From contig NW_026947488.1 in the NCBI RefSeq assembly GCF_034190915.1, positions 1,312,501 through 1,376,500 on the forward strand: a stretch of 64,000 nt of DNA. Direction: 5' to 3'. The notes below the pieces were generated by a model, which ran no database searches, had not been told where the DNA came from, and worked only from the letters and a program-made list of their open reading frames with translations. This document shows positions 1 to 13,560 of the stretch, one piece after another. Source of the stretch: Cavia porcellus (taxonomy: Eukaryota > Chordata > Mammalia > Rodentia > Caviidae). The position numbers and the translations under genes are program-made. The stretch's first letter is position 1. Every line of letters starts with the position of its first letter.

Positions 1-1080
1 TCCTTCTGTCCTTCCACTTCTCACCTACTTGTGGTCTTTCTCCATTTGAAATGAGGTTTTCTAATTCTATAGTTGGATCTTGCTCTTCACAATCCCCTCT
101 AACACCTTCCCCACCTGTGTTTTTAGACCTGTGTTTCCGCATGTACGCGGAAGATGGGAGGGTTGGGTTAAAATCTACCTCTTGCTGAGGTATTTGTTCT
201 GCATTTGTTCCACTGGCTCTGTCTTGTTTACCCTCTTCCTCTAGATTAGCTGAGAATAACCTGGCTCCTCCCTCAGAGCCACCTCACTACTGTGCCTCGG
301 GCAGGTTTTGCATCCATAACCATCGTGAACGCCAAGGGGATCAAGTTTATTTTGCTTCAGACAGTGAGAATTCTTCCAGGGCCGACACGATGAGCTGCAC
401 CCAGTGGGTCCCAGCACTCTGCTCCTCTGTGAGGCACCCCCGGGAGAGGGCCCCACAGCATCGAGGAGCAGGTGGAGGCCGGCGAGTCCTGGTGTCCATG
501 CTTTTGAGCAAGAATGTGCCTTGTGCCTGGCAGGTGGTTTTGCTGGCTGTAGCGCTCTGGGCTGACAGCTAAGCTTTGCTTTCCAGTGATTTACAGACAT
601 TGCTCCTCGGGCTTCCTAATCCAGGGGCTGCTGGGCCTGACCTTGATTCTGTGTGTGTGTGTGCTTGCATTCCAGTTTGAGGTTTCTGTTTTGTTTTGAG
701 GGTTTTTCCTATTAGGACTCGAACTCTCTTGTGCTAGGCAGGCGGGTGCTGTGCTGCCGAGCTCTGTCCCGGCCTTTGCACTCCAGTTCGGCTCTCGGCT
801 CCTGCACCACCTTCACATTCGCTGATTCCTCCCTCAGCTGTGCTGCGTCTGCGGCTCGCTCGGGCTCTTTGCAGTGCGTTGCTGTGTTTTTGTTTGAAGT
901 ATTCCCGCCCAGTTCTTTCTTACAGCTTCCATTTCTGCCGAAATTACTCACATCATTTTGTCCACAGCCTGCTGTCTCCACGAGAGCTCCACCACGTTAC
1001 TCATGGCTATTTTAAGTTTTCTGCCTGATGCTTCCAACATCTGTCTATCTGATTCTTCTGCTTTGATTTTTCTTACCTGT

Positions 1081-1193
1081 TTTTTGTGAGACAGGGTCTC
1101 ACTATGTAGCCCAGGCTGACCTGGCACTCACAGTGACCCTCCTGCCTCAGCCTCTGGAGTGCAGGGGTCACAGCGTGTGGCACAGTGGCCAGC
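1081..1193 (-). mobile_element. B1-like SINE, antisense
   Basis: Begins with a short T run (antisense poly-A), then GAGACAGGGTCTCACTATGT and CCCAGGCTGACCTGGCACTC, ending near TGGCC. This is the 7SL-derived monomer typical of rodent B1. It is diverged and lacks obvious target duplications. Confidence 0.8.
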
Positions 1194-4100
1194 TTGATTT
1201 CTGATTCTGAAATCGAATTTCAGGTTTTGGTCGTGGCTTTGCCTCTTGCGAGGGTCTCTCCTTGCTCGCTACCATCCCGGGAAGAGGACCATAGAGACTG
1301 AGGGGAGTGGCGCTCAGGCTTGGGTTTGAGCCGCCCTGCTCTGCCCTGGAGGGTTGGCGGGCGAGTCGAGTCGGACCGGCCCTGGTGAGGGTCTCAGCTC
1401 CGTGGTCTGCGCTTCTGCTTTGTGATTTGTTCAGGCAGGAGGGTGAAGCTCACTCTGAACTAGCCTGACACCTTTCCCACTTGTGAGGACGCCCTTGTGC
1501 CATGGTGGCCACCTCTGCTTCTCTGCCTGGGTCTGTGCTCCCACATCCTCCTGACCTCCCGGCAGAGCCCCACCTGTCATGGGGCATCCCAGGCCCCCAG
1601 CACTTGGGCCTTGACGTGGCAGCAGCTGGGATCCTTTGCTGGGATGGGGGGGGTGGGCTCTCCTGGCTATGGAGCAGCCCTGCCTTATGTTCACTCACCC
1701 AGGACCAGGCGTGAGCTCCTGCCTCAGACAAGGAACAGCCCCCAGTGTTAGGTGTTGGCCTACCCACGTTCACCAGAGGCTACCCTGCCTGCACAGGAGC
1801 ATGGGGCACTCTGGGAGGGTGGCACTCCCCACTGAAACCCCTCCCAGGTCTGCTCCAGGCCTGGTGTTTGCCTCCAGTCTTGAGCCTGGCAGGTGCCAGT
1901 GTGTGCTGTGCCTGTGTCCTGGGTGACTCCTCCAGCGGTGCCTGGGTACGGTCCACAGACCCTTCTTGGGCCAAATGAGCCTTGGGTTCAGGCCTGCCCT
2001 CACCCAGGGCCCTATTTCTAATCAGGACTGCCCTTGCAGGCGCAGGGAAGAAGGGCTGGGCAGAGGCTGACTTGGCTGAGCTCTAGGATGGGTGCTCTGT
2101 CACCTTGGCGCTCTCCTGAGCTGTCTGGGTGGTGGCTCTAGAGATATCCCGAAAGGAGAGTGGGACACAGGGCCAGCAAGAGGTCCTCAGTGGACAGCTG
2201 CTATTGGCCATCTCCACATGTTCAGGATTGTCTCTGTTCCCAGTGAACATGCAGATGAGGGTCTGGCTTCCCACTAAGCACAGTGCTGGGAGATCTGACT
2301 CCTGAACTGTCCAGAGGCTTCATGAGCCCCTCGGCCAGCAGCTCTCAGGTGCAGGGGCTAGCCACTGGCCTCCTCCCCGTGACATTGCTTGATCTTGGGG
2401 TCTGAAAGTCTCTCAGAGGTCTCTCATCACTGTGGCAATGCCAGCTAGGAAAAGAGGCTGGCACTGGGTGACCCATGGGTTAGAAAATGCACTTTTGAGA
2501 CCATGGGGGAAGGATCAGAGACCAATTCAGCTTCTGGGGGAAGGGGTGCTCAGGTGTGAGGCCTGGTTCCAGCCTGGCCATCCTCTGGGCCACCCTGCTT
2601 GGGCCCTTGGCCCTGCATGTGGAGGGCCATGGGGGCTGTAACTCCCACAGGTTTCATGGAAGTTTGTACTCTGAGGCCCAGAAAGGCTGGCTGTGCTGGG
2701 GGAACTGGCCTCTGCAGTCCTGAGCTGCAGGGGCTGGGATGGGGCAGTCTGCAGAGAGGAAGCTGAGGTTGGCTGAGATGGCCCAGGTCAGCAGGAACTT
2801 GGTCCCTCTGCTCCCTTACACTGGGGAAATGGGCTTTGGTACACTATCCCAGGAACTTTCTGTGGTGTCTCCCTTCTTTGAGTCCTGCAGGTGGCACGGA
2901 CATGGGGGACTTCCTCATTCTGTTCTCCGTGTAACTGTTTCAGATGGCTGCAAGCACCATGCATTACTTCTGTAATTAAGCAAATCAATTAAGTTGCCAC
3001 TAGAAAAAAGAAGTGAGGCAGAATCTCATGAAAGGTACCCAGGCAGGTGGGTGCCAATGCCCCTGGGGCCAGGGAGGGTTCTAGGAAAAAAAGTTTCCTG
3101 AGTTATGTGATCAGTTGCCCTGGGCTGTGAGAGGAAATTCGGTAGTTACCTCTGGGAGGGCTGCTCGGAAGGGTCCTGTGGCTACTTCGGGCATCCTTCA
3201 GCAGTAGGAAGTGGTCTGGTCCGTGTTTATGCCTTAAAAACCATTCGGCCGAGAGATGGCGCTGACGGAGTTACAGTGTGGACACCCAGCCCGGCATAAG
3301 CAGGTGAATCCTGGCCAGGCACGGGGAACATTCAGCTGCCACAGCCTCCAGGGGGCGTGGAGGGGGTGGCAGGTCCAGCTGGCTGGCAGGAAGGCGGTGG
3401 CTTCGCTGCCACAGCCCCACTCACAGGGGCCTCAGGAGGACTGGGGTTACCAGGCTCACCAGTGGGTCAGCCAGTCCCTCGCCTGGCGCGTAGTGGGCAA
3501 AGGGTGTTGCTAGTCCTGTCCAAGCTCTCTGCCGGATGTCACCAGCAGGAGCTCACTGCAGCCCCAGGTGCAGGGCCTGGATCGTGGGGCCAGCACTGCT
3601 CCATTCCTGAAAACCTGAACTCAAACCGTACAGCAACCTGGTCCCTACAGGAGGCTGCCCTGCTGTCTGAATGCAGCTGGTGGGTCTTCATTCTCTGGTT
3701 CTTGATCTTTCCTTCCGGTAGCCCCACCAATTTCACACACACCCTCCAACATGGGCTGCAGAGATTTCTTACAGACAGGTGCAAGTAACCCCACCTTACA
3801 GAGCAAGAGGCCAGGGCCCAGGTCCAGTGGTGGTCAGGAGTCTCAGCCTGGCAGTGTGACCCTGGGGTCCTCATGCACCTGCAGCCCACCCCTGCCAGGC
3901 ATCCTTGTAGCACTGTCTGTGATTGCCAGCAGCAGTGCCACCCCGCAGGGCTACCTACCAGCTCTCTGGCCCTGCAGGGGGCTTGGAGTTGGGGTCTGGC
4001 TGGGTCAGAGTCCTTCCAGCATGCCTACTTGCAAGGGGAGACTAAGTGTGGAAAATCCATCTCACAGTAGGAGTCTCATTTCCCCCTCAACCTGAAACCT

Positions 4101-7100
4101 GTTTCTTCCTAAATGTCCTGTCCAAGCCAAGCCAACATGAGGCCCACTGACCCTCAAGGTTCTGAGCACTTCTGGGAGAACTGGCTTTGCCTAGGAGTCT
4201 TGGTCTTTGTTACTCTCCAGAGCAGAGCATGGGCCCAGGAGGCAGCTTCTGGTGAGCTCTGGAGCCCACCGCAGACTCTGCCTGCCAGGGAAGTGCTCCA
4301 TCCGGCCTGACCCGCACTTTGTCCCAAAGAAGCCAGTGTGGCAGAGCAAAGCCAAGGGTCTTGGTCACTTTCCCTGGCTTGGAAAATTACATGGCCAGGA
4401 GTGCCAGTACTGCCCAGGGCATCTGCACGGGCTGAGAGGAAGAGGGGCAGGCAAGAGGCAGGAAGGTGTGGGCAGCAGGTGCTACTCAGGATCACGTAGG
4501 AAGCTGAAGTGGGGCCAGTGAGGGTGTCTGGCAGCATCTGAGCCCTTGAGGTGAGGACGGCCTGCCATCTCAGCTCTGCCCTCAAGGAGGGCTGCACAGA
4601 CCGCAGGGGTCTGGAGTCTGGGCGGTGCAGAGAGCAGGCTGGGGAGAGGCAGATGCTGTGAGCAGCGAGGTTTCTATGCCTGTCCGTGTCCTGGTCGGGG
4701 GGGACACCAGGGCTGGGCCTCCCTGGGGCTTGCCAGGTGGGAGCCTCCCTCATCCGCTGCCTCCCTTCCTAAACAAGGCCTTCCCTCCCCTCTCCTGAAT
4801 TCCAGTGCTGCTTGCAAATCAGTCTGCTGCTGCCAAACGTGACCAGGGGAACAAGCAGGGGAAGGAAGGAAGGCGGCCGAGTGATGCACTAGGACTCGCT
4901 GGCCTCAGCTTGGATTTTGGAGCAGAGCCGCACAAATGCTCTTCCCTGTGTCTGGACATTGATGCTGGATCTGACCACCCTGTGTGGGTCGAGGCTGTGG
5001 ACAGAAGGTGGCATGGGTCTAGCCTCAGGATGGGAACCCGTAGATGCGGAGGGAGGGAGTAGGCACTTGGGAGTGGAGGTGGCAGTTTTGTGCGCCTGTG
5101 TGCCTCCTGCCCTGCACGTACCTCCCTCGCCCACCCTGGGCTGCCTCCTCCCTTACCCGAGACCCTCATCCCTCAACCTCAGGCAGGTGGGGTCAGCACC
5201 GTGGACAGCTCCCAGGCAGCTCCTGGCCCCACTCCTAACAGCCTGCAGTCCCAAGTTAGGGTCCCACAACCCACAGCCCACCCAGAAGCTGCCTGCACAG
5301 CCCGGAGATACCTGGTATTATGCTCTTTCTTTGCCAAGTGTCAGCTAGAATACATTCTCCGGGAAGAAAGATGAGACAGGCCAGGCCTGGGCTTCGAGGG
5401 ACAGGTGGCCCCTTCCTCATTCATCAGTGCATGCTAAGCTCAGCAGTGTCTGTGGACTGCTCAGAATAATGATCATACCAGCAAAAATTGAAATGTGGAG
5501 CCCAGTGTCTCTAAAAGGATAGCAGCTATTCACACGCCTCTGGGGAGAGAACGACCAGATGCCAACCCAGGAGCTGCAGGGCTGGGTGAGAGCCTCTCAC
5601 ACCCAGGTCTCACCCAGTGCCAGCTCAGATGCCCTGGAGAGTGCCACAGTAGACGCTAAGAATCCAAAGGCCTTGCTGCCCCAGGTCTGCAGCTGGGATG
5701 AGGAAGTCAGAAACGCTCCCACCCTGCTCATCCTCAGCCTCCCCAGGCTCCACCGGGTAACAGAGAGCAGAGGGGACAGACTCCGAACACCTCTGTGAGG
5801 CCTTTGTTCTGGTGCCCACTGCAGGCCCAGCTGCTGGCTTCTCAGTGGACGCAGCAGACTTGACTGCTAGGTCCCATGGGTCTTGGGGGAGTGCCAGTGT
5901 GCCCATGGGTCTTGCAGTGCCAGTGTGACCTGTCCTCTCGCTATAACTGGGGTAGAGGGTCTCCTCTCTCTGGGTCTCGGGCTTGCTGACTGTCAGGTGA
6001 TGGTAATTCTGATCCAAGCTGGGCTTCCAGAATGAGGTCGTGTGTGGGAGGCACAGGGCCGGAGAGTGGTCTGACGGAGGTGCCGCTCACCTGTCCGGGG
6101 AGGCTAATTTGGGGTTGTGGTTCATCCCTGTGCTCTGTGCTGCTGTGAAGGATCCAAGTCAAGGCCAAGCCTTCAAAGAGCTCTCAGGCTGATGAATGTG
6201 ACTGGCAGAGCATGTGCAGGTTGCTATGGAAACACTCAAGGCTATTTGGGGTGGGGGATGGTCCAGAGGGTCTCCAGATGAGGAACTGAAAGATGAATGA
6301 TCTTTCCTAGCTGAGCAGAGCAGGGCAACCTGGAGGCGGGGTGGCGGGGCGTCCTGGAGGACCTCACCCCAGCCATCAGCTGTCTGTCCGCACACAGCTG
6401 TCAGCTAACCTAGAAGCGTCTTAGCAAAGCCCGTGGCGGGACGAAGCCTGTCTCCTGGCTGGTCCTGGCATATAGAGACAGAGCTGGGGTGGTTGCCGGG
6501 CACTGATGTGTCCCTAAATAACTTCGCGGCTCTACACACAGGCCTGGAGGAGACTAAAGAAATGATCAGGTTCTCCAGGGCCATGAGCTAAAAGGAGGGT
6601 CCCTTCTGCTCCCGCCTGTCAGGAGCAAGAGACTGGGACTCCAGTCTCACCAGAGTCCGCAGGTTCCAGTCGGCAGCCACCAAGTGGGCCCTATGGAGGG
6701 CACAGAGCTCCCCTTCTCCATGCTGCAATCAGTGTAGCGTTTCCTCCCCTGCCAAAGCCCTGGACAGCTCCTTTGTTGTTGGGAGATTAGTGGGCTGCTC
6801 CTCCGTAACTCCATGGTGCCCTCAGATGCCCGACTCCTGCCATCCAGCTCAGTGCTCATGTATGGGTGCCCCGTAGTCATGTGGAAGAAGGTTCCCAAGA
6901 CCTTGACCCTGGCCCAAGGCACTACCACAGGGACTTGGACCTCAGAACAGCCTGGCGTCACCTCATTCAAAGACAGGAGCAGCCAGTCTGAGGCATCTTA
7001 CACCCCGCCCTCCTCCCTGCCTTTGGCCCCTTCTTTGTGGCTCGATGCACACAGTTGTCAGCCTGCAGCTGTGTCCTCCATCAAGCATCCGGGCTGCAGA

Positions 7101-8509
7101 GTCAGGGGAGAGGCTTTGAGGGCTGAAACCTGCAGAGGGCACCCACACCCAGGCGGGGTGCTCTCAGCAGAGTGTGGCCTCCATACTGGGACACTTGGAA
7201 GCCCTCCTTTCTCCCTTCCAGGAGAACTGGGCTCCGCTGAGGTGGTTCCTCCCAAGGCATGCATTTACACGAAGGGCCCCGTGAGCTGACAGCGGGAATG
7301 AAAGTGTTACTGTGCATTCCCACTGGAGCCTTCCCTGACCTTCTCGCATGTTCTGCTGTCTCAGTCCCAGATCATCATCTTTTAAATCACAGTGGTGAGG
7401 CTGAAGACACAGACTTCAGAGGAAGCCGCACAGGCAAGGTCAAGGATAATGCAGAGTTGCCGAGGGCTGCCTCTAAGGGGAGAAAGGAGGACACCAAGGA
7501 GGGGTGAGCTGAGGCAGAAGTGTGTCTTTGCTTGCTGAGACCTTTCTAAGTAAGCCGTGTGGACAGACTGCTGGTCACTGGTGAGAGGTTTTCCAGGAAC
7601 CCAGAAGGTGTATTCAGTTTTACACCTCTGCTGAGCGTGGTTGGGGGTATGGCTCGAAGTCTACTGCAGACAGCAAACTCACTCCTGGGCCTCTGACCTC
7701 CAGGGAGCAATGTGTCCCAGGCAGTGTGGCAGTACATGATACCCCTGGGGCCTTGCAGGCTGGCTTTGGTGCAACTAGGGCTACCCGTCCAGAGTGGCTC
7801 CAGGCACTTCTTGCGTGTCCCTGACTATCACCATTAATCCTGATTTGAAAGCTGTATATTTCCTGATTGGGCCAGGAAATATCTAATCAACTAGTAAAGC
7901 AAACTCTTGGGCAGGTAAATGGTCCCTCGTCTTTTGTCTCCAGTGTGTTTCCCTTGCTCTGCTTCCTGGTTCGCATGAACTGAGCAGCTCTGCTCTAGCA
8001 TTCCTGCCAATGTGACATTTCTGCCTGGGAGCCTGATGACCGTGAACTGAGTCCCCTGAATTGTGAGCCAGGTAAACCTGTCTTCCTCTTAGATTGTCAG
8101 GAAGCAGGAAAGCTGACCACTACGTGGCTAGGTTGACCTACACAATCACTATGCCCTGAGCTGGTTCCCATGCTGTTCCAGCCACAGGCAAACACCCACG
8201 ACAGTGCAAGTCTTCGTGGGGCCTCAGGGTTGCACAGGGTTTCTGGGTCACAGAGGGGACAGTATTGCTAAGTGTCTCGGTGTGGCATGGTGTTACAGTG
8301 CTGTTACCTGCTATCACAGCACCACACCGATGGTGCTACAGCGCACTGTGCTATCTTGTCAGGCTGATAAAAATTACCCAGTACTTCTGAGCAAGAAAAA
8401 GAATGAGAAACAACCAGAGGCTCAGGGACACAGCGGAGCGGATAATACTTGTGGGCTCCTGTCTTCCGTGCTATTGGAGTCTCAAATGGAGAGAAGAGTG
8501 TGTAGAAAA
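1194..8509. other. Intergenic, no gene recognised
   Basis: 7.3 kb of moderately GC-rich unique-looking DNA. Many short open frames, but none with a recognisable domain, splice-consistent chain or conserved motif. If synteny holds, KCNQ2 would lie further left; no KCNQ2 coding sequence is seen. Positions 1-1,080 likewise show nothing beyond a short TG run at about 650-661. Confidence 0.6.
5873..5927 (+). repeat. Short tandem duplication (about 27 bp, 2 copies)
   Basis: CCCATGGGTCTTG...AGTGCCAGTGTG occurs twice in a row (5,873-5,901 and 5,902-5,927). The copies differ mainly by a few inserted G/A bases. Confidence 0.75.
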
Positions 8510-10860
8510 AATTTTGAAGAAATAATGGTTGAAATTTGGTGAAAGATGTATATTTACAGATTCAAGAAGTTCAGAAGATCTCATACAAGATAAACTCAAA
8601 TGAAACCTCACTAAGCTATCATGGCGACATTGTCAAAACCCAAAGATAAGAAAGAAAAGCTTGAAAGCCATCAGAGAAAAACAGCACATCTCTGTGTGGG
8701 AACAGTGGCCCAATGATTTCAAGTTTCTCACAGAAAATCAGTGATGGTAGAAGACAAAAGATAAACATTGTCAAATCCTGAATGCAAACAGTCATCAACC
8801 CAGACATTTGCAGAATGTATTAAATATTTCAAGAATTAAGGTGAAGCAAGGCTTTCTAAGGAGGAAGGAAAATAAAGCGAATTCTTCCCAAGTGCATCTG
8901 CTGTCTGAGAAGTGCCAGCTGAATGTCTGCAGCAGCCAGGGAGCCAGATCAGAGGGGAAGTTCAGGAAACTCCAGAAATTAAGGGAGAACAACAGAAGTG
9001 TAGATATTTGGGGAAATATAATAGGGCGTTTTTTTGTTTTGTTTTTAAAATTGTCTTAAATATGCACTGTAGCTGAATGCAGAGTCAGGTGGAGTCTGAT
9101 GAAGTTTTTACTGTAGCTACAAGAATACCCCCAACATAAGGGAGACCCACACAACAGCAAGACGCTGGGTGTCGCCTGAGAGGCAAGGTATGGATTCTAT
9201 GCAGACTGGGGAGGGAAGGATATAAACTCCAGATGAGTCCTTTAAAAACAATGCAGACAAAAAAAGACACCAAGAAAATTAAAATGAAATACCAACAGGT
9301 TTTAAAATAATCAAAAAGAGGGGTAAGGGAAATAGAAAAACAAAATACAAAGGAGAAAAACAAGTAAGAAATGGGTAGACTTAGTTTAGCCTTACAAGCA
9401 ATTATATTGAATGCAAGTGGTCTAAGCATGCCAGATGAAAGACAAAGGTTGTCCAGTTGGATAAAATGAAGTAAGACCCTGTAAAAATAATAATGCTGTC
9501 AGGTAGAAAGTGAGGAGATGGGAAAGCTTTGTCCTGCAAACACAGCTAACCTGAGGGGAGTGGGCTGGGTAACATCAGGCAGCACAGATTTCAGATCAAG
9601 CACTGCCTGTGGCAGAGTTGACACCACAACCTCAGAATGGAGTCCCTGCTGAGGAGACGCAGGCACATTCAGTGTGCACGCACTACACCGCGCTGTCCAA
9701 GCGCCACACGCCAGAAACCCAACCGCCAGAAGGAAGGGATGCGCAGGAACGTTGCTCTCGGTGTCACTGAGAAGAAGTAAACGGACAGTAGCATGGGTCT
9801 ACCGACCCCAGCAGCGGCATCAACCAACCTGGTGCCACAGCCCGGGGACCCTGCAGCCTGAGCAGGCCGCACCTTCCGTTCGCCAGTGCGAATCATACCC
9901 GGAGTCAGGCGAGGAACGTTACCGCATTGCACAGAACTGAAACAGGAGAAAGCTTCTATTCAAAGCTTCTATTCAGAATAATAATAATAATTCATAGGCA
10001 GAATGGAATAATAGAATAGAATAATAATAATAATAAAGGTAGAAATAAATAACAGAAGGATAGCTGGAAAATTCCAAATACTTATAAACAATACGCTTCT
10101 AACTAATCTGTGGATTGTAGAAGATATCTTGAAGAAAATTAGAATACATTTTACTAATAAAGGTGACAATCCAACATATCAAAACTCATGGTATGAAATT
10201 AAAGCAGTTTAAAGCAGAAAAAATTTTTAGCATTAATCTGCTTGTATTTAAAAAAAAAGAGGTCTCGAAAAGTAATATAAGATTTTGGGTACTCTTGGGT
10301 TTTTCTACATAAGACTTTGTCTTGTGAAACTAGAACAGTTTAGTAACTCTAAAGCAAGTGGAAAGAGGAAGGAAATAAATCTAAAAGCAGAAATCAGTGA
10401 GTGTAAAAAAATAGAGAATAGTAAGGAAACCAGAGGTTATTAAAAAACAGATAAATAAAGTTAATCTATCTGAATTGACCAAGAGAAAAAGAATTAGCAC
10501 GGTAAGGACTGCGAGAATGAAAGGGCCCTGCTGCTGTGCTGAGCATCACTGCGATTCCCCATGGGAGGAAGAGCCAAAAGGGGATAGGCCAGGACTCTGT
10601 GTGCATGAATGTGACAGTTTAAATGCAATGAATCGACTCCTTAAAGACATCAACTATCAGAATTCAGCCAAAGTAATAAGATAAGAAAAAGAAAAAAATG
10701 GCATACGGATGAGAAAGGAAGCAATATAATTGAACTTATGAACATGCAGGAAAGCCCAAGGATTCCATAAGGGTTGCTAGGGTTGTAAATTATATGGTCC
10801 TTATATAAAATCCACTGTACGTTTATACCAATGAATGGCTAACAATCAAAATCAAGGTGT
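8510..10860 (+). mobile_element. Degenerate LINE-1 relic
   Basis: A 2.3-kb A-rich block unlike its GC-rich surroundings. Segments match remembered L1 phrasing in sense orientation: ACAGATTCAAGAAG, the TATTGAATGCAAGTGGTCTA stretch and CAGTTGGATAAAATGAAGTA near 9,405-9,470, the stretch near 10,360-10,500, and TTTATACCAATGAATGGCTA at 10,821. Frames are broken throughout, so no functional protein. An AAT-rich microsatellite sits inside at about 9,978-10,036. Confidence 0.75.
9976..10036 (+). repeat. (AAT)n-rich microsatellite
   Basis: Repeated AATAAT units interrupted by CATAGGCAGAATGG and TAGAATAG, inside the LINE-1 relic. Confidence 0.8.
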
Positions 10861-11397
10861 AGTAGCTCCATTTACAGTAGACTTCTGGTTCCAGCTGGTG
10901 AGAGCCTTGGGATGGCCACCAGCTCCGTGGTCCTATTGGCTCCTTGGCAGGCCTGGACCAACATCAGTGGTCAGCCTCAGCCTGCTTTCATCAAGTGTAA
11001 GCAGCGGCGTCACCTGCTGGCTCAGAACGCTGCCCTTAGCACGGGGCCTGGAAGCTAGTGATAGCCAGTAGATTACTACTGACCGGTTAAGAGGGCGAAG
11101 CCAGGGCCACTGCAGTGGGCATGTGGCCCCTGAGCCACCATGGCGTCTGCAGTGTCTTCATAGGCAGAATGGAAGCAGAAGCCTGAGGTCTCTGAGCTGA
11201 GCCTCTCGGTGTAAGCACATGAGCCAACTGCTGGGGTGCTAAGACAGGACCATACTCTGCCATGAGGGTGGGGGTGGGTCAAGGGGGATCTGGGGTTGGA
11301 GGTGTGCTCTCACATTCCTATGTGGGGAGATGAGGAGGGGGAAACTGAGGCAGCTGGAGATGAGGCAAAAAAGAAACCGGGATCAAATTTCCTGATC

Positions 11398-11545
11398 ACA
11401 ACAACCCCCATCATCACACTATCCCCAAGGCCACTGTCACTATCACCACCCTCACTATGATCACCATCACCAATGTCACCATCACCATCACCGCCATCAC
11501 TGTCATCACCATTACTCCTCCGTCACCAGTGCCATTATCATCACC
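11398..11545 (+). repeat. Degenerate ATC/ACC trinucleotide repeat
   Basis: Irregular tandem CAC/ATC/ACC triplets (CACCATCACCATCACC and similar) over about 150 bases. Length is likely polymorphic. It makes artefactual His/Thr-rich open frames. Confidence 0.8.
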
Positions 11546-13494
11546 AGCTGCAGCAGCATTTTCCTAGGGCCTTGACGCCCACAGAGCAGTGTCCCCCAGG
11601 CTGTTTTTGGCTGTTTCCTCCAGGGGCACCTGCTCCTGGGGGCCTGCCAGAAGCTGGTTATCTTGGTCACACATCTGTGCCTGCCTGGCAGAGGTTCCAG
11701 GTTCCCATCAGAACCAGGCGTATGTATGTGGCCCACAGCCATAGAAGTTCCCAGTCCTCTGCTGTGTTCAGAGTGACCAGGGTCCAGCACAGCATCTGCT
11801 GTAGCCCATATCCACAGATGACAGGGTGCCCAGCCACCTGCATGGGCCTTGACTCTGCCACACCACAGCAGGACACCACATCATCCCCCGCCAGAAGCCT
11901 AGGCTGTTGCACTGGTGTACCCTGTCAGCGCTGGAGAAAAGGCAGGTGGGAAGCCTCCCTCCCACAGGGCTGCAGTGGGGCTGTGTCCTTTCCTAACCCA
12001 CAACCAAGTGGATGGCTACGCCTTGCCCCAGGTCTTTGGGCTACCTTGGGATTGGGCTCTGAGGGCAGGTGAGTACAGCTCCCTCCCATGCCACCCACAG
12101 TGGTGGGGGCAGGAAGAAGGACCCCTCCCTCAACTGCCTTGCAGCTGCCAGCCCTGGTGCAAGTGGGGTGCTGGGCCCGGGGGAGGTGTTCCCGATAAGG
12201 CACCTGCCTCTGACAGAGACCTGAGCTCAGGCAAAGACACCGGAAGCACGGTTGCAGCCCGCCGGCACGCGCACCTGAGTCTGCTGAGCTTCCTGCTCAG
12301 GCTTTGAGGCTGAACCGAGAGCCTCCTTCCTAGGAATCTGCCCAACTCCCCTTGCTTCCAGCACTCCTCAGCCGGCAGCTGAGGGCTGGTAAGGCGGGAG
12401 CCTGCTGTGGGGCGTCTCCTGCCGAGCTCCTGTGTGCTCACCAAGGAGGCCCGTGCCCTCGCCCCCCTCATTCCTGCTTAGTCCGTGGCAGCCTCTCCCC
12501 CACCCCACATGCACACCAGATTACAGCGGGGTGGGAGCCCTGAGGAGGGGCAGCCACGCCCTCCTGGCATGTCCCGGCAGTGCCACGGACAGCTGTCAGG
12601 AGGTTCCCTTCATATGGGTTGTTTGAGATATTTTCCAGGGAAAAGCACTCATTTCTGACCCACAGAATTAAGTAAATTAAAAGGCATGGGTCCAAAAGAA
12701 AAGCAAGTGCAACTGGCAGCCCCCAGTCCACAAAAGTGGCGAATCGCCATTTGTTACTGACAAAAGCAGCACAACTCCCAAGTCCTATGCGGAGCCCCTG
12801 ACCTGCCACCTGCAGCCCTGGCTTCCAGGGAAAAGCTCGGAGCACAGGCAGGGGCTGGCAAGGGCCAATGGTCTGGAGGCCAGTATGGCACGGGTCTCGT
12901 CCACCTGACTCAAGGCCCTGCCCCCATCTGGGCAGCTCTGCCTTTTCCTCTTTGTAAATAGAAGCTCCATCGTGCAGGGCTTCTTTTGAAGCTGAGTCCT
13001 AGGAACAGAACAAAGTGTTGCCTCCACCTGGGGCTGTAGCCCCAGTGCCACCTCTGTCTGCCCCAGAGCCTGGCGGGTAGAGGGAGCTGGGCTGGTCTAC
13101 AGAGCTGGTGATGTGCACTGCAGAGCGATGCCCTGTGTGCCCTTGCAGGGGCCCTGCCCAACCTCTGGTGCCAGGACCCTGTGCCCTTCTGCACACTGCT
13201 GAGAGGGCACCTGGGGATAGCCCTGGCACCCTGGGGGGTGGGGGAGGGCTCCTGGTCCTGCCCTGGAGATCCCCCCACTTCTCTATGCTGCTCTAGGGCT
13301 GCATTCAGCAAGCCCAGCCACAGGCATGGAAATCCTCCCAAAACTGCCACACAGCTGCAGCAGCCTGCTTGGCAGGTCGGCAGCTCCGCGTGCATCCGGA
13401 GCAGGAGATGAAAGAGCGGGACCTCAGCCCCCAGCCCCCACCCCCGGCCTGCCAGCATCCCTGCAGGAGACAGAAAAGAGCCCACAGGGGCAGC

Positions 13495-13560
13495 GGGTGT
13501 TGCAGATAATTATGCTGGAAGATGAGGGGCAGGAACCTTAATTAGTGAGTTTCAAGGGGG
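13495..13560. promoter_or_regulatory. Candidate element with paired TAATTA motifs
   Basis: Two TAATTA homeodomain core sites (13,507 and 13,539), 32 bases apart, in an otherwise GC-rich stretch. Regulatory role inferred. Confidence 0.3.

Noticed and set aside
1..8500. Possible 3' end of KCNQ2, expected by synteny
   Set aside because: I searched for channel C-terminal coding exons and saw none. Any KCNQ2 3' UTR cannot be identified from sequence alone.
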